A stretch of DNA of 64,000 nt. Source: an uncultured Rhodospirillaceae bacterium (GTDB taxonomy: Bacteria > Pseudomonadota > Alphaproteobacteria > Rhodospirillales > Rhodospirillaceae). Positions 1 through 7,592 of the stretch are shown in pieces (position 1 is the stretch's first letter; each line of letters starts with the position of its first letter). Location of the stretch: NCBI GenBank assembly GCA_943787205.1, contig CALSLN010000009.1:124001-188000 (forward strand), given 5' to 3'. The notes under the pieces are model-generated. The model saw only the letters and a program-made list of their open reading frames with translations. It did no database searches and had not been told where the DNA came from. Both the position numbers and the translations under genes were made by a program.

Positions 1-499
1 TGGCGTCTGGCAGAGCTGGGTTGACGTCTTTCCACGTCTTGGCGTCGTTTGGCTTAAGGGCGCCATTGCCATCAGGAACGTCTTTAGCGAGGGCCAAGAA
101 AATATCCCGCGTGGTAAGGTTATACTTGGCAACGCCGCTAGCATTCGCAAGTACGATGCCGTCATAACCAACCTTAACCTCGACGATATCTGCGACACCG
201 TTCTTCGCACAAAGCTCGACTTCAGAAGACTTAATAGCCCGGGAGGCATTCGCCACATCCGGGGTGCCCTCACCAACCCCGGAGCAAAAGAGTTTAAACC
301 CTCCGCCCGTACCAGTGCTTTCAACAACCGGCGTTTTGAAGTTGGTTGAACGGCCGAATCGTTCTGCCACAACGGTAGAGAATGGATAAACTGTAGACGA
401 CCCAACAACGCGAACCTCGTCGCGTGCAAACACTACACTGGTTACTGACATGCTCAGCGCTGACGCGATCATGAGTGCCGGAATATTCGTTCTCTTCAT
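1..499 (-). CDS. pstS: Phosphate ABC transporter substrate-binding protein PstS, 5' part
   Basis: Periplasmic phosphate-binding protein of the high-affinity Pst uptake system. The gene runs off the left edge, so only about 166 N-terminal residues are seen. The first ~25 residues form a signal peptide ending near VVFA. They are followed by the family pattern VGSSTVYPF (about residues 32-40), the glycine-rich ligand loop STGTGGGF and the PDVANASRAIK segment. The start at 499 fits the signal peptide. The gene is divergent from the porin at 859, and Pho boxes lie in the shared gap on this gene's strand, so induction by PhoB under phosphate limitation is likely. The C-terminal half is not visible. 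Confidence 0.9.
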   Translation of the reverse strand, partial: MKRTNIPALMIASALSMSVTSVVFARDEVRVVGSSTVYPFSTVVAERFGRSTNFKTPVVESTGTGGGFKLFCSGVGEGTPDVANASRAIKSSEVELCAKNGVADIVEVKVGYDGIVLANASGVAKYNLTTRDIFLALAKDVPDGNGALKPNDAKTWKDVNPALPDA

Positions 500-586
500 T
501 TTCTATATCCTTAGAAATTCACTATTGCGAAAGAGCTTATCCCTTCCGCTGCATGTGACCTTTTAGGTCTCATGAGAGACGGCTTC

Positions 587-639
587 TTGACAGTTACGTT
601 ACCGTTTTATGAAGAAGCTTTATTACAGTTTTGTGACAG
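587..639 (-). promoter_or_regulatory. Pho boxes upstream of pstS
   Basis: On the minus strand CTGTCAC, four bases, then CTGTAAT (plus-strand 622-639) match the alphaproteobacterial Pho box, two CTGTCAT-like 7-mers at 11-bp spacing. A second, weaker pair (minus-strand CGGTAAC and CTGTCAA, plus 587-604) has the same spacing but a different phase. They lie 90-140 bp upstream of the pstS start. That PhoB binds here is inferred from the match and the gene's role. Confidence 0.65.
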
Positions 640-734
640 TAGTGTTGCGGTCTAACGAAGGATTCCACGTGCAGAGCGCAAAACGAAGGCCGTATAAGAC
701 ACCTACACATATTATATGGCTGCTCTTTGGTTGC

Positions 735-796
735 CTGTAACCCAAACGTCACATTTTCTTCACCGTTCGTTCACTGAAGCGTCACCGAGCCGTCAC
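735..796 (+). promoter_or_regulatory. Six-repeat Pho box array upstream of the porin gene
   Basis: Six 7-bp half-sites start at 735, 746, 757, 768, 779 and 790, exactly 11 bp apart: CTGTAAC, ACGTCAC, TCTTCAC, CGTTCAC, GCGTCAC and CCGTCAC. All keep the TAAC or TCAC tail of the Pho half-site. A normal Pho box is two such units; six would place up to three PhoB dimers on one face of the helix. The array ends 62 bp before the porin ATG. The remainder of the 500-858 gap shows no other clear element. Confidence 0.75.
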
Positions 797-858
797 TCCG
801 CCGGCTCACTAAGACCTCGTCATTCACGGACATAAAAATCACAAGGACAGAAAATAAA

Positions 859-2157
859 ATGACGAAGAGAAAGATAGGACTCCTACTCAGCGCAACGGCA
901 ATGAGCCTCGTTCTTACCCCGATGGGCGCCAGTGCACAGTCGCAACAAGATCTGCAAATTCAGATCAATGCCATGCAGCTTCAACTGGAAGCCATGCAAA
1001 AGCAGCTGGAGAGCAAAGGCTCGGGCGACGATGTCAAAGTTAAATGGGAGCCAGCCCCTTCGATCAGCAGCCCTGACGGTAAATTCGAGATGAACCTCCG
1101 AGGGCGTATTCTAGTCGACTCCTCATGGATATCAGACGACAACAACACGATAGATACAAAAGCAACTGAGTTCCGCGCAGCGCGATTGGGTATCGAAGGC
1201 AAAGCATGGAAGGTCGTCAAATACAAATTTGAAAGTGATTTCGCGGGCAATGAAGTCGACGTCAAAGATGCCTACTTAGAATGGAAAACTAACCCAGGAA
1301 TAAAACTCACCGCAGGTCAATTTAAGACACCGAACTCCCTGGACGAACAAACCAGTTCTCGACACATATCCGTCATGGAGCGGGCATCCTTTACAGATGC
1401 CTTCGAATTGGCCCGCCGCATTGGCGTAGGCGTCGGAATGGGCGGGGACGATTGGACGGCTAAAATCGGAGCGTTTCGCGGCTCCAACGGAATTGACGAA
1501 GAGAACGAAGGCTCAGAATACGCCGGTCGCTTTACCTATAGCCCCAAGTTCAACGACGTCCAAACCCACATCGGCGGATCTTTTCGCGCGCGCAATGCCG
1601 GTGACCAGTCAGACTTCCGCTATCGTCAGCGCCCACATCAGCATCTATCACCAACACGGTTCGTGAATACGGATCGTATTGCTGACAAGGACTTTTTCTA
1701 CGGTGCCGAGTTGGGAGCCATCGCCGGGCCGTTTTGGGCCGTCGCCGAATACAGCGCCTTAAAAGCAGATACGGATGATGCGGTTCTCGACGACCCAACC
1801 TTCACCGGCGGTTACGCTGAAGTTGGATATTTTCTCACAGGAGAAACGCGCGGCTATAAAGCAGATAAAGGTGCCTGGGATCGCCCCAAGGTTAACAACC
1901 CGGTCAATGAAGGCGGTATGGGGGCCTGGGCTGTTACGGCGCGCTACGATACTATCGACCTGACAGAGCCAGGTTACCAAGGCGGCGATCAGGACTCCAT
2001 TATCGTCGGTGTGAACTGGTATCTGAACCGCCACACACGCCTCATGTTTAACTACAATCACTCAAGCGTAAAGAACGCCTTCAACGTCGCCGCAAACGGC
2101 ATTGACGGCAAAAATAAGATCGATGGCTTCGGCCTTCGCGCCCAAGTCGACTGGTAA
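859..2157 (+). CDS. Phosphate-selective porin, OprP/OprO family
   Basis: Outer-membrane porin of the phosphate-selective O/P family (432 aa, normal length). Residues 1-26 are a signal peptide (ending ASA|QSQQD). Residues 28-53 form a glutamine-rich coiled coil, as is usual before the barrel in this family. The rest alternates short polar and aromatic strands and includes a GRILVDSSW-type first strand and FKFESDFAG-like motifs (here YKFESDFAG). It ends in a Trp (VDW), where an outer-membrane barrel protein normally shows a C-terminal aromatic. The divergent pstS and the Pho array upstream support a role in phosphate or polyphosphate entry during starvation. A hairpin terminator follows. Confidence 0.88.
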   Translation: MTKRKIGLLLSATAMSLVLTPMGASAQSQQDLQIQINAMQLQLEAMQKQLESKGSGDDVKVKWEPAPSISSPDGKFEMNLRGRILVDSSWISDDNNTIDTKATEFRAARLGIEGKAWKVVKYKFESDFAGNEVDVKDAYLEWKTNPGIKLTAGQFKTPNSLDEQTSSRHISVMERASFTDAFELARRIGVGVGMGGDDWTAKIGAFRGSNGIDEENEGSEYAGRFTYSPKFNDVQTHIGGSFRARNAGDQSDFRYRQRPHQHLSPTRFVNTDRIADKDFFYGAELGAIAGPFWAVAEYSALKADTDDAVLDDPTFTGGYAEVGYFLTGETRGYKADKGAWDRPKVNNPVNEGGMGAWAVTARYDTIDLTEPGYQGGDQDSIIVGVNWYLNRHTRLMFNYNHSSVKNAFNVAANGIDGKNKIDGFGLRAQVDW

Positions 2158-2185
2158 CCCCCTCCCCAACCACCAGCGACTTTTT

Positions 2186-2213
2186 GGACCGGTCAGCCCA
2201 CGCTGATCGGTCC
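2186..2213 (+). terminator. Rho-independent terminator after the porin gene
   Basis: Arms GGACCGGTCAGC and GCTGATCGGTCC (12 bp with one G-T pair) enclose a 4-base loop and are followed by ATTTTGGTTTTC. It also lies downstream of the convergent minus-strand gene at 2268. Confidence 0.7.
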
Positions 2214-2267
2214 ATTTTGGTTTTCGAGGCTCAGAAATATCGTAGAGGGAATGCACGTACAGAGGTC

Positions 2268-2987
2268 TTAACCGTTCTGATAGACTGCCAAATCTTCAGC
2301 CGTATCCACTTCGCCCCACCGATTTTCATACGGCACGGCATGTATTTTGAGCCGGCCGGCCTCAATGACACGCTGCAGCGTTCCAGTCATATGCATTGCA
2401 TCTCTTTCCGAAGGTGTAAGGAGAGCTCTAATACGCTTTACTTCAGACCAGCCGGTAGGGGTAAATTTGAGCAGACCCATATATTGCCCTTGAACCTCTG
2501 ATACAGAGTTCGGCTTATTTCCAATTTCGACAAGGGCATGATCTTGATCCATCTTGAACGTTTCTGCGTCAACCAGAGGGTCTTCGAACCGTTGCTGCCA
2601 TAAAACTAACCAGTTCGGGTCATAAGTCAGCGCGATGTCTGCCGAGATAGTGAGTAAAGACCGAACGGCAGACAGGTCGTAGAATATGTCGGAGTAACTA
2701 ACGATGCAGGTATCATCCGCTAACCAATCCTCCGCCGACGCAAGGGACGACACCATATTCGTTTCGCTCCAACGAGCGTTGTGAAATTCGATCAACCCTC
2801 GGCTGGCCAGCAATTCACGCCTGTACCCAGTAACAATACTAATTTCAGCGACACCGGCTGACTTAAGAGCGTTTATCTGCAGATCCAACAGCGCCGTGCC
2901 AGCCAATTCGGCCAAACACTTTGGACGCTCCTCGGTCATCTCTTTCATGCGGCTTCCACGGCCAGCAGCGAGTATAATTGCTTTCAT
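2268..2987 (-). CDS. Nucleotidyltransferase, CTP:phosphoglutamine cytidylyltransferase-like (Cj1416 type)
   Basis: Sugar-phosphate-type nucleotidyltransferase of 239 aa. The N-terminus has the nucleotide-binding loop LAAGRGSRM (residues 6-14) followed by RPKCLAEL, and a metal-binding Asp in SYSDIFYD (D100). The segment NMVSSL and the later GQYMGL and RWGEVDTAEDL are typical of the LicC/Cj1416 branch of cytidylyltransferases. On sequence alone it could be a phosphocholine cytidylyltransferase. The two upstream genes resemble Cj1417 and Cj1418, so by context the likely reaction is CTP + L-glutamine phosphate to CDP-L-glutamine, a step in making the phosphoramidate group of surface glycans. It lies 84 bp downstream of the amidase-like gene on the same strand. 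Confidence 0.72.
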   Translation of the reverse strand: MKAIILAAGRGSRMKEMTEERPKCLAELAGTALLDLQINALKSAGVAEISIVTGYRRELLASRGLIEFHNARWSETNMVSSLASAEDWLADDTCIVSYSDIFYDLSAVRSLLTISADIALTYDPNWLVLWQQRFEDPLVDAETFKMDQDHALVEIGNKPNSVSEVQGQYMGLLKFTPTGWSEVKRIRALLTPSERDAMHMTGTLQRVIEAGRLKIHAVPYENRWGEVDTAEDLAVYQNG

Positions 2988-3071
2988 TTCTTGATAGTCT
3001 TTTCGAAACTCGGCGTAATCGTTACATCAACCTTGAGGCCAGATTGATGCAGCAAAACCACGGCCCACACA

Positions 3072-3689
3072 TTACGATTTAAATAGCTCACGCATTCGAT
3101 CTATATCTCGCGCCTGGAATTCATCTTCTCTCTCCGGGTGCCACATCCATCCCTCCCAGGGTAGTTGGCAATGGCGCATCGCCTCCAACTCACCGTCTTC
3201 ACTAAACGCAAGCGGCCGGTAGCTTTTGGGACACTCGGCGAGAGAATAGTCATGATAACTATTCACAGTGCCAACAATCTCGCCGGACAGCTTATGTTGG
3301 CTAAGGACATGCCCCTCAACCGACGTCATTGTTCCGCCGTCGAGCACGCCCATCATTTGCATTCCTCTGCAAATTCCCAAAACTGGCAATCGATTCAACT
3401 CTGCGAACTCACAAAGCCCTGTCTCCGTCGCATCACGCGGTTTACAGTCCCCGACATTATTGCCGCCTGACAGCAGAATAACATTCGGTTTAATTTCAGA
3501 AAGCCAGACTTTTAGCCCGCTGAGTTCCTTCGCGTCGCTCCTCTTACACATGGCTATTTCATTGGGAACTGGCAATGGTAGGAAACCGGCCATTGAGATC
3601 AAGTTTGCCAATTTTTGATCTAAGGCATCTCTTACTTCGCCACGATCAGGGTACGCGTCAACACGCTGACTAATGGCAACCGTTTTCAC
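3072..3689 (-). CDS. Class I glutamine amidotransferase-like hydrolase, gamma-glutamyl-CDP-amidate hydrolase-like (Cj1417 type)
   Basis: Peptidase C26-like GATase of 205 aa. The nucleophile elbow is GICRGMQ (C107). H184 and E186 in MWHPERE complete the triad, and LSGGNN, the RD pair near residues 85-86 and VNSYHDYSL are conserved in the group. The short length and the ISQRVD start match the Campylobacter Cj1417 group, which removes glutamate from gamma-glutamyl-CDP-amidate to leave cytidine diphosphoramidate. A PuuD-type gamma-glutamyl-GABA hydrolase is the alternative, but those proteins are usually longer. The start overlaps the stop of the upstream kinase-like gene by 4 bp (ATGA), implying translational coupling and a shared pathway. 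Confidence 0.75.
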   Translation of the reverse strand: MKTVAISQRVDAYPDRGEVRDALDQKLANLISMAGFLPLPVPNEIAMCKRSDAKELSGLKVWLSEIKPNVILLSGGNNVGDCKPRDATETGLCEFAELNRLPVLGICRGMQMMGVLDGGTMTSVEGHVLSQHKLSGEIVGTVNSYHDYSLAECPKSYRPLAFSEDGELEAMRHCQLPWEGWMWHPEREDEFQARDIDRMRELFKS

Positions 3690-4879
3690 GCTAAAACCTC
3701 AACCTTTCTCCCTGCACAATCGATGTGCAAGCGACGAGACGTAGACCATTGGCGATACAATATCTCACCTGCTCCTATAACGGCAGGCAAGCCAAGTTCC
3801 CCAGCACGAATGGCCATGTGCGAATTTACGCCCCCCCAAGCGGTTATGAATCCCGCAATGGGGTGGGAAAACAGCCAATCAAATCCAGGGTCTGCGTTTG
3901 GAATACAGACGAGCGCGCCTTTCAGAAGAGATGGGTCTTCGCACCCAACCACCGGCGCAGTCACTTGCTTTTGCGTGATGAAGTTTGGCACTGTATCTGG
4001 CCATTCGAAGGCCCAAACATCTTCTGGCCGAGCAATAACTGGCGGCAGAGACACGGCAAGAGTTTCAGAATAACGCTTCTTACCTTGCTCAATGCTGGAG
4101 TTGATTATGTCGCTAGGGTTGACTGCTGCAGCGTACAACTCCTTAAAGACTGAAATTTCACTATACGCGAGATCTTCTGGCGTTAACCCTTTCTGTTTTC
4201 CGTACTCACCTATTAGAGCCAAAACATCAGAAAGATTTCGCGTGAAATGGAACTTCGCGAGTTCACGGAATTCGATACCAGCCTGCATAAAATCGAACAG
4301 CTCCACAGGATCAATTTCTAGACCATGCTCACTTAAGGCTGCTGCCACCATTCGCATTTGCCCCAATGAAATATGAAAATCCTTGGCGGTTGGTGGCACG
4401 GTTGGTGGCGCATCCCAATCGAAGTACAAATCAGGATTCTCGTCATACCGAGGAGAAAGAATATCGTAAGTTCCTGGGCGCAGATGTCCATAGCGTGAGA
4501 GAAAAGTCGCTTTGTCGAGCGTTACCCGGTCTCTAGCTAGCTGACTGCTAACCGTAGAGACGCTCGCCAAAAATGCGTCGTAGTCTTGGGTCGAAAAAAT
4601 ACCTTTTGCGACCAAGGATTGCAGTAGCTGCAAAGAAACAAAACCAGCTCGTGCGAGCCCAGCGAATGGAAGTGTACCGTATCGTTTTCCATCTTCAATA
4701 AGCCAATAAATACGCTCAAGAATGCCCGCGTTTGAACCCATAAGCTCTTCACGCCGCTTGTTCAGGGTCTCTAACTTAGAAGCGTCTTTACGCCACAGAC
4801 CATCTTTTGAATTTACAATTCCGTTTGTAAGGCGACGGAGACTATCAGCGATTTCATCACGATCTGATTTCGAAAACCC
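3686..4879 (-). pseudogene. C-terminal half of an L-glutamine kinase-like PEP-synthase-family protein (Cj1418 type), 5' end lost to IS insertion
   Basis: The remaining ~397 native codons encode the middle and phosphohistidine domains of a PEP-utilizing-type dikinase. The segment RYGHLRPGTYDILSPRYDE matches the central domain of rifampicin-phosphotransferase and Cj1418-like proteins. GGVNSHMAIRAGELGLPAVIG holds the phospho-accepting His of the swivel domain, 43 residues from the end. The N-terminal ATP-grasp domain, needed to load phosphate from ATP, is absent. The open frame extends to an ATG at 4906, but codons 1-9 (MDHFLGGRP) are read from the IS terminal repeat, so that start is an accident of the insertion. 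Full-length relatives are about twice this size. With the two downstream genes it suggests glutamine phosphorylation for phosphoramidate synthesis, now probably inactive. Confidence 0.8.
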
Positions 4880-4925
4880 TGGCCTGCCTCCCAAAAAGTG
4901 ATCCATGCAAATTGAGAGAGTCCGG
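4880..4925 (+). repeat. Left terminal inverted repeat of the IS3-family element
   Basis: Pairs imperfectly with 6087-6131; the shared core includes CCTGCC near the tip and TGAGAGAG then CCGG at the inner side, with one 1-base gap. The outermost triplet is TGG instead of the usual TGA. Confidence 0.85.
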
Positions 4926-4954
4926 TTAATCTAAGCCTTGATAGGAGGACGACG

Positions 4955-5233
4955 ATGAGCCGGAAACGTTACACAGCAGAACAGATACTAGGTATGGTCC
5001 GGGAGGCCGAGGTGCGGCTTTCCCAGGGCGAGAAGATCGGATTGATCTGCAAGTCCCTTGGTATATCGGAACAGAGCTATTACCGCTGGCGCAAGGAGTA
5101 TGGCGGTCTGAAGTCTGATCAGGCTAAACGCCTGAAGGACCTGGAGAAGGAGAATGCTCGGCTTCGCAAGGCCGTCTCTGATCTCACTCTGGATAAGATG
5201 ATCCTAAACGAGGCGCTCTCGGGAAACTACTAA
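4955..5233 (+). CDS. IS3-family transposase OrfA
   Basis: A 92-aa helix-turn-helix protein that binds the IS ends. It starts [12 protein letters not shown], has the HTH around [16 protein letters not shown] (residues 42-58) and ends in the leucine-zipper-like segment [18 protein letters not shown] typical of the IS407 group. A GGAGG sequence stands 7-12 bases before the ATG. The stop follows the slippery heptamer at 5221, so a fraction of ribosomes should continue into orfB. Confidence 0.92.
   Translation: MSRKRYTAEQILGMVREAEVRLSQGEKIGLICKSLGISEQSYYRWRKEYGGLKSDQAKRLKDLEKENARLRKAVSDLTLDKMILNEALSGNY
5087..5125 (+). other. Codons for the WRKEYGG / leucine-zipper junction of OrfA
   Basis: Boundary between the HTH and the zipper, where OrfA and the OrfAB fusion are thought to oligomerise in this family. 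Placement is approximate and is listed only as a domain landmark. Confidence 0.4.
5221..5227 (+). promoter_or_regulatory. Probable -1 ribosomal frameshift site joining orfA and orfB
   Basis: The heptamer G GGA AAC is in the orfA frame and fits the X XXY YYZ slippery rule. It lies two codons before the orfA stop. Slipping back one base enters the orfB frame, which is open from 5233 to the orfB stop. Confidence 0.7.
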
Positions 5234-6120
5234 GCCCCGCACGCCGCCGTATTGCCGTTGAACATGTTCAAGGGGCTTGCGGGGTCTCAGAACGGCGTGC
5301 CTGCCGGGTTCTTGGCCAACATCGCTCCACGCAGAGGCGTCAGCCCATAGTCCTGGATGACGAAGATGCCCTAACACAGGCGATCATCCGCCTGGCCTCT
5401 GAGTATGGCCGCTATGGCTATCGCCGTATCGGCGCATTGCTTCGTGCTGAAGGCTGGCATGTGAACCTGAAGCGTGTGTGGCGCATCTGGCGGCGTGAGG
5501 GGCTGAGAGTTCCCAGCAAACAACCAAAGAGAGGCCGGCTATGGCTGAACGACGGTTCGTGTATCCGTCTCAGAGCATGTTGGCCGAACCATGTCTGGTC
5601 CTATGACTTTGTTCAGGACCGCACCCACGATGGGAGAGCAATCAAGATGCTGACAGTCATAGACGAGTACACGCGGGAGAGCCTGGCGATCCAGGTGGAG
5701 CGGCGGCTCAGATCAGATGATGTGCTGCATTGTCTATCCGAGTTGTTTGCTGAGAGAGGGCCACCGGACCATATCCGCTCTGACAACGGTTCTGAGTTTA
5801 CGGCCATTGCTGTCAGGGAGTGGCTTGAACGTATGGGTGTAAAGACCCTCTACATTGAGCCAGGTTCACCCTGGGAAAATGGCTACAACGAGAGCTTCAA
5901 CGGCAAGCTCAGGGATGAGTGCCTGAACAGCGAGATCTTCTTCACTCTGAAGGAAGCCAAGGTTCTGATCGAGAGTTGGCGGCACCACTACAACACCTTC
6001 AGACCGCATAGTTCTCTGGGCTACAGACCACCCGCGCCACAGACGGTCTTGCCTCAAACCGTCAAACCGCAATACCTTGAAAACGTCCGGGCTCTCTCAG
6101 ATCAACTGGACCACTCATAG
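5233..6120 (+). CDS. IS3-family transposase OrfB, catalytic integrase-core domain
   Basis: The frame is open from 5233 ([11 protein letters not shown]...) although the first ordinary start codon is not until TTG at 5437, which supports production as an OrfAB fusion by frameshifting. Residues seen include the HTH_21-like segment [13 protein letters not shown] and then the rve core: the first Asp in WSYDFV, the second in [10 protein letters not shown], and the Glu in [15 protein letters not shown]. The end [11 protein letters not shown] is typical of the family. No stop or frameshift is seen inside it, so the element may still be active. Confidence 0.92.
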   Translation, partial: SPARRRIAVEHVQGACGVSERRACRVLGQHRSTQRRQPIVLDDEDALTQAIIRLASEYGRYGYRRIGALLRAEGWHVNLKRVWRIWRREGLRVPSKQPKRGRLWLNDGSCIRLRACWPNHVWSYDFVQDRTHDGRAIKMLTVIDEYTRESLAIQVERRLRSDDVLHCLSELFAERGPPDHIRSDNGSEFTAIAVREWLERMGVKTLYIEPGSPWENGYNESFNGKLRDECLNSEIFFTLKEAKVLIESWRHHYNTFRPHSSLGYRPPAPQTVLPQTVKPQYLENVRALSDQLDHS

Positions 6121-7249
6121 GGGGCAGGTCATTCTTGTATGTTTCTTTCCGACGGGTTAGCGCAAACCTCAATGCTGTAAAGACTTTAGTGCCTGATCTC
6201 AGATCATTTTTATACTGGATCATCTCCATCTTCAGAGGAACAGCAACTGCAACCATTCGAATAAACTTTCTGGTCAATGGATTGAGTCGGATCGGCTGAT
6301 AGCCCCATTTCTCATAGGCATGGTAGTTAAATGCGGCGAAGACAAGTTTATCAAACCAACTAAAATGTTTCGCACTCTGCTTTTTCTCGATATCTGGGTT
6401 AAAACCTCGAATAAATGTATCGCCTTTTGGAAACAACATTTCGCCGCCATCAAGCGTCGGCTCCAACATGTTTGGGTGCCAGTCAGCACCGATCCATTCA
6501 GCAATAGCCCTGGTCACTTTTTCTGTTTGCCTATGTACATCCTCGAACCTTACGGCGGCGCTATAGGGTACATAGGTATCGTGAACCCGCCCTGCCCAAG
6601 GCAATTGCTCAATGAGCGCGGGTATGTCACGTATTAATGAGGGCTTATCACCATCGAAATTCTTAGCATCGAAATGAGAACTTAACGTTACGTCCGGTCG
6701 CCTCACCGGAACCAAAAACTTAACGCTCCCCAGGTTCTGTATGAGCCCCCCCTTTACGCGATCATCTCCGAACGGTGTATGGCGCTGCCAAATGATTGCC
6801 TTTAAATCGCTCACATCTCTGCCAAGACTAATGTGATAGGCGTAGTGTATAGCCCTAAAAAAAACACGGGGCTCCGTATACTCTGGCGTTGCCGCCTTTA
6901 AAATATGACCTAAGACTTTAGCAAATGAATCGCGCGGCACACCGACCGTGCTCAACGCGGCCGCAGACCTAAGGACGGGCGTCTGGTCCGTCTCCCTAAA
7001 TAAATAGGGAAAGAAGTACATCGTTTCCTCGATTATCTGCGGAATTGATTTGCCCTTCAGACCTTTACTCAGAAAGAGCAATAACTCTTGACGTGCTTGT
7101 GGGATGACAAATGTATGAGCTGGCATAGAAATTAGTTGCGGGTGACCGTCTAACAAACTCTGAAGAAGAACAGAGCCCGACCGGCCATAGCAATTAATGC
7201 ATACGATCGGGAGGTTATAATCAACCTGAAAGGGCTTAAAACTCACCAT
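6062..7249 (-). CDS. Sulfotransferase-family protein, 3' end replaced by IS sequence
   Basis: PAPS-dependent sulfotransferase-like protein, 395 aa as read. The 5'-phosphosulfate loop is [18 protein letters not shown] (about residues 20-37). The 3'-phosphate-binding segment [15 protein letters not shown] carries the expected Arg and Ser. The last ~23 codons (from NDLPPMSGP to the stop at 6062) are read through the right IS repeat, so the native protein ended elsewhere. The core fold may survive; activity is uncertain. It heads the same-strand block that continues beyond the IS, and would fit decoration of a surface polysaccharide. A strand-specific substrate cannot be named. Confidence 0.78.
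   Translation of the reverse strand: MVSFKPFQVDYNLPIVCINCYGRSGSVLLQSLLDGHPQLISMPAHTFVIPQARQELLLFLSKGLKGKSIPQIIEETMYFFPYLFRETDQTPVLRSAAALSTVGVPRDSFAKVLGHILKAATPEYTEPRVFFRAIHYAYHISLGRDVSDLKAIIWQRHTPFGDDRVKGGLIQNLGSVKFLVPVRRPDVTLSSHFDAKNFDGDKPSLIRDIPALIEQLPWAGRVHDTYVPYSAAVRFEDVHRQTEKVTRAIAEWIGADWHPNMLEPTLDGGEMLFPKGDTFIRGFNPDIEKKQSAKHFSWFDKLVFAAFNYHAYEKWGYQPIRLNPLTRKFIRMVAVAVPLKMEMIQYKNDLRSGTKVFTALRFALTRRKETYKNDLPPMSGPVDLREPGRFQGIAV
6087..6131 (-). repeat. Right terminal inverted repeat of the IS3-family element
   Basis: Reverse complement starts TGACCTGCCCCC and matches the left end over ~45 bp with several mismatches. It overlaps the last orfB codons and supplies the artificial C-terminus of the neighbouring sulfotransferase gene. 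Confidence 0.85.
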
Positions 7250-7332
7250 TGCGACATGGGTGCCCCACCAAACTACGGACCAACAACGAGGCTCTCTCTA
7301 TTCTAACAGAGAGGGCGCCGCTCTTTAGGAAA

Positions 7333-7409
7333 TGGTGGGCCCGGCAGGACTCGAACCTGCAACCAGACCGTTATGAGCGGCCGGCTCTAACCAGTTGAGC
7401 TACAGGCCC
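7333..7409 (-). tRNA. tRNA with CAT anticodon, probably tRNA-Ile2 (lysidine-modified)
   Basis: A 77-nt cloverleaf with encoded CCA. The acceptor arm GGGCCTG pairs with CGGGCCC, the D arm is GCTC/GAGC, the anticodon stem GGCCG/CGGTC holds the loop CTCATAA (anticodon CAT), and the T arm is GCAGG-TTCGAGT-CCTGC. It lacks the initiator's three G-C anticodon-stem pairs. The body resembles alphaproteobacterial tRNA-Ile(CAT) more than elongator Met, but isotype is a judgement from memory. Its 3' end points at the accessory block. Confidence 0.9.
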
Positions 7410-7592
7410 CACCTGCCCTGGCCAAAACTTCACCGGAGCAAGCGACAAAGTAGCGTCACCTTCCTTGAGGTCAAGCCCGCATATTGACAGCGAAACCAAT
7501 CCTTTATGTGAACCCAGCCAACGACACCTCAACCCTCGAATTCCTTTTGAATCTGCAGTACATCTCAAGGGCATTATTCAAGGGAGCTCTTT

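Larger units (their letters stand above)
4880..6131 (+). mobile_element. IS3-family insertion sequence (IS407-like group), intact, no target duplication
   Basis: About 1.25 kb, bounded by imperfect inverted repeats of ~45 bp (left 4880-4925, right 6087-6131). The ends read TGGCCTGCCTCC on the left and TGACCTGCCCCC on the right as a reverse complement. It contains orfA and a -1 frame orfB with the DDE residues. The 4-bp flanks (ACCC before, TTCT after) do not match, so there is no target-site duplication. Both neighbouring genes run into the element and lack their expected ends. This suggests recombination or an IS-linked deletion rather than a simple insertion. Confidence 0.93.

Noticed and set aside
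2160-2270. Second copy of the tRNA 3' end as an island attachment site
   Set aside because: No matching stretch of tRNA sequence was found in this gap.
7410-7592. Possible small gene in the gap between tRNA and hydrolase
   Set aside because: Only frames overlapping the tRNA or the next gene, with no ribosome-binding site or recognisable protein text.
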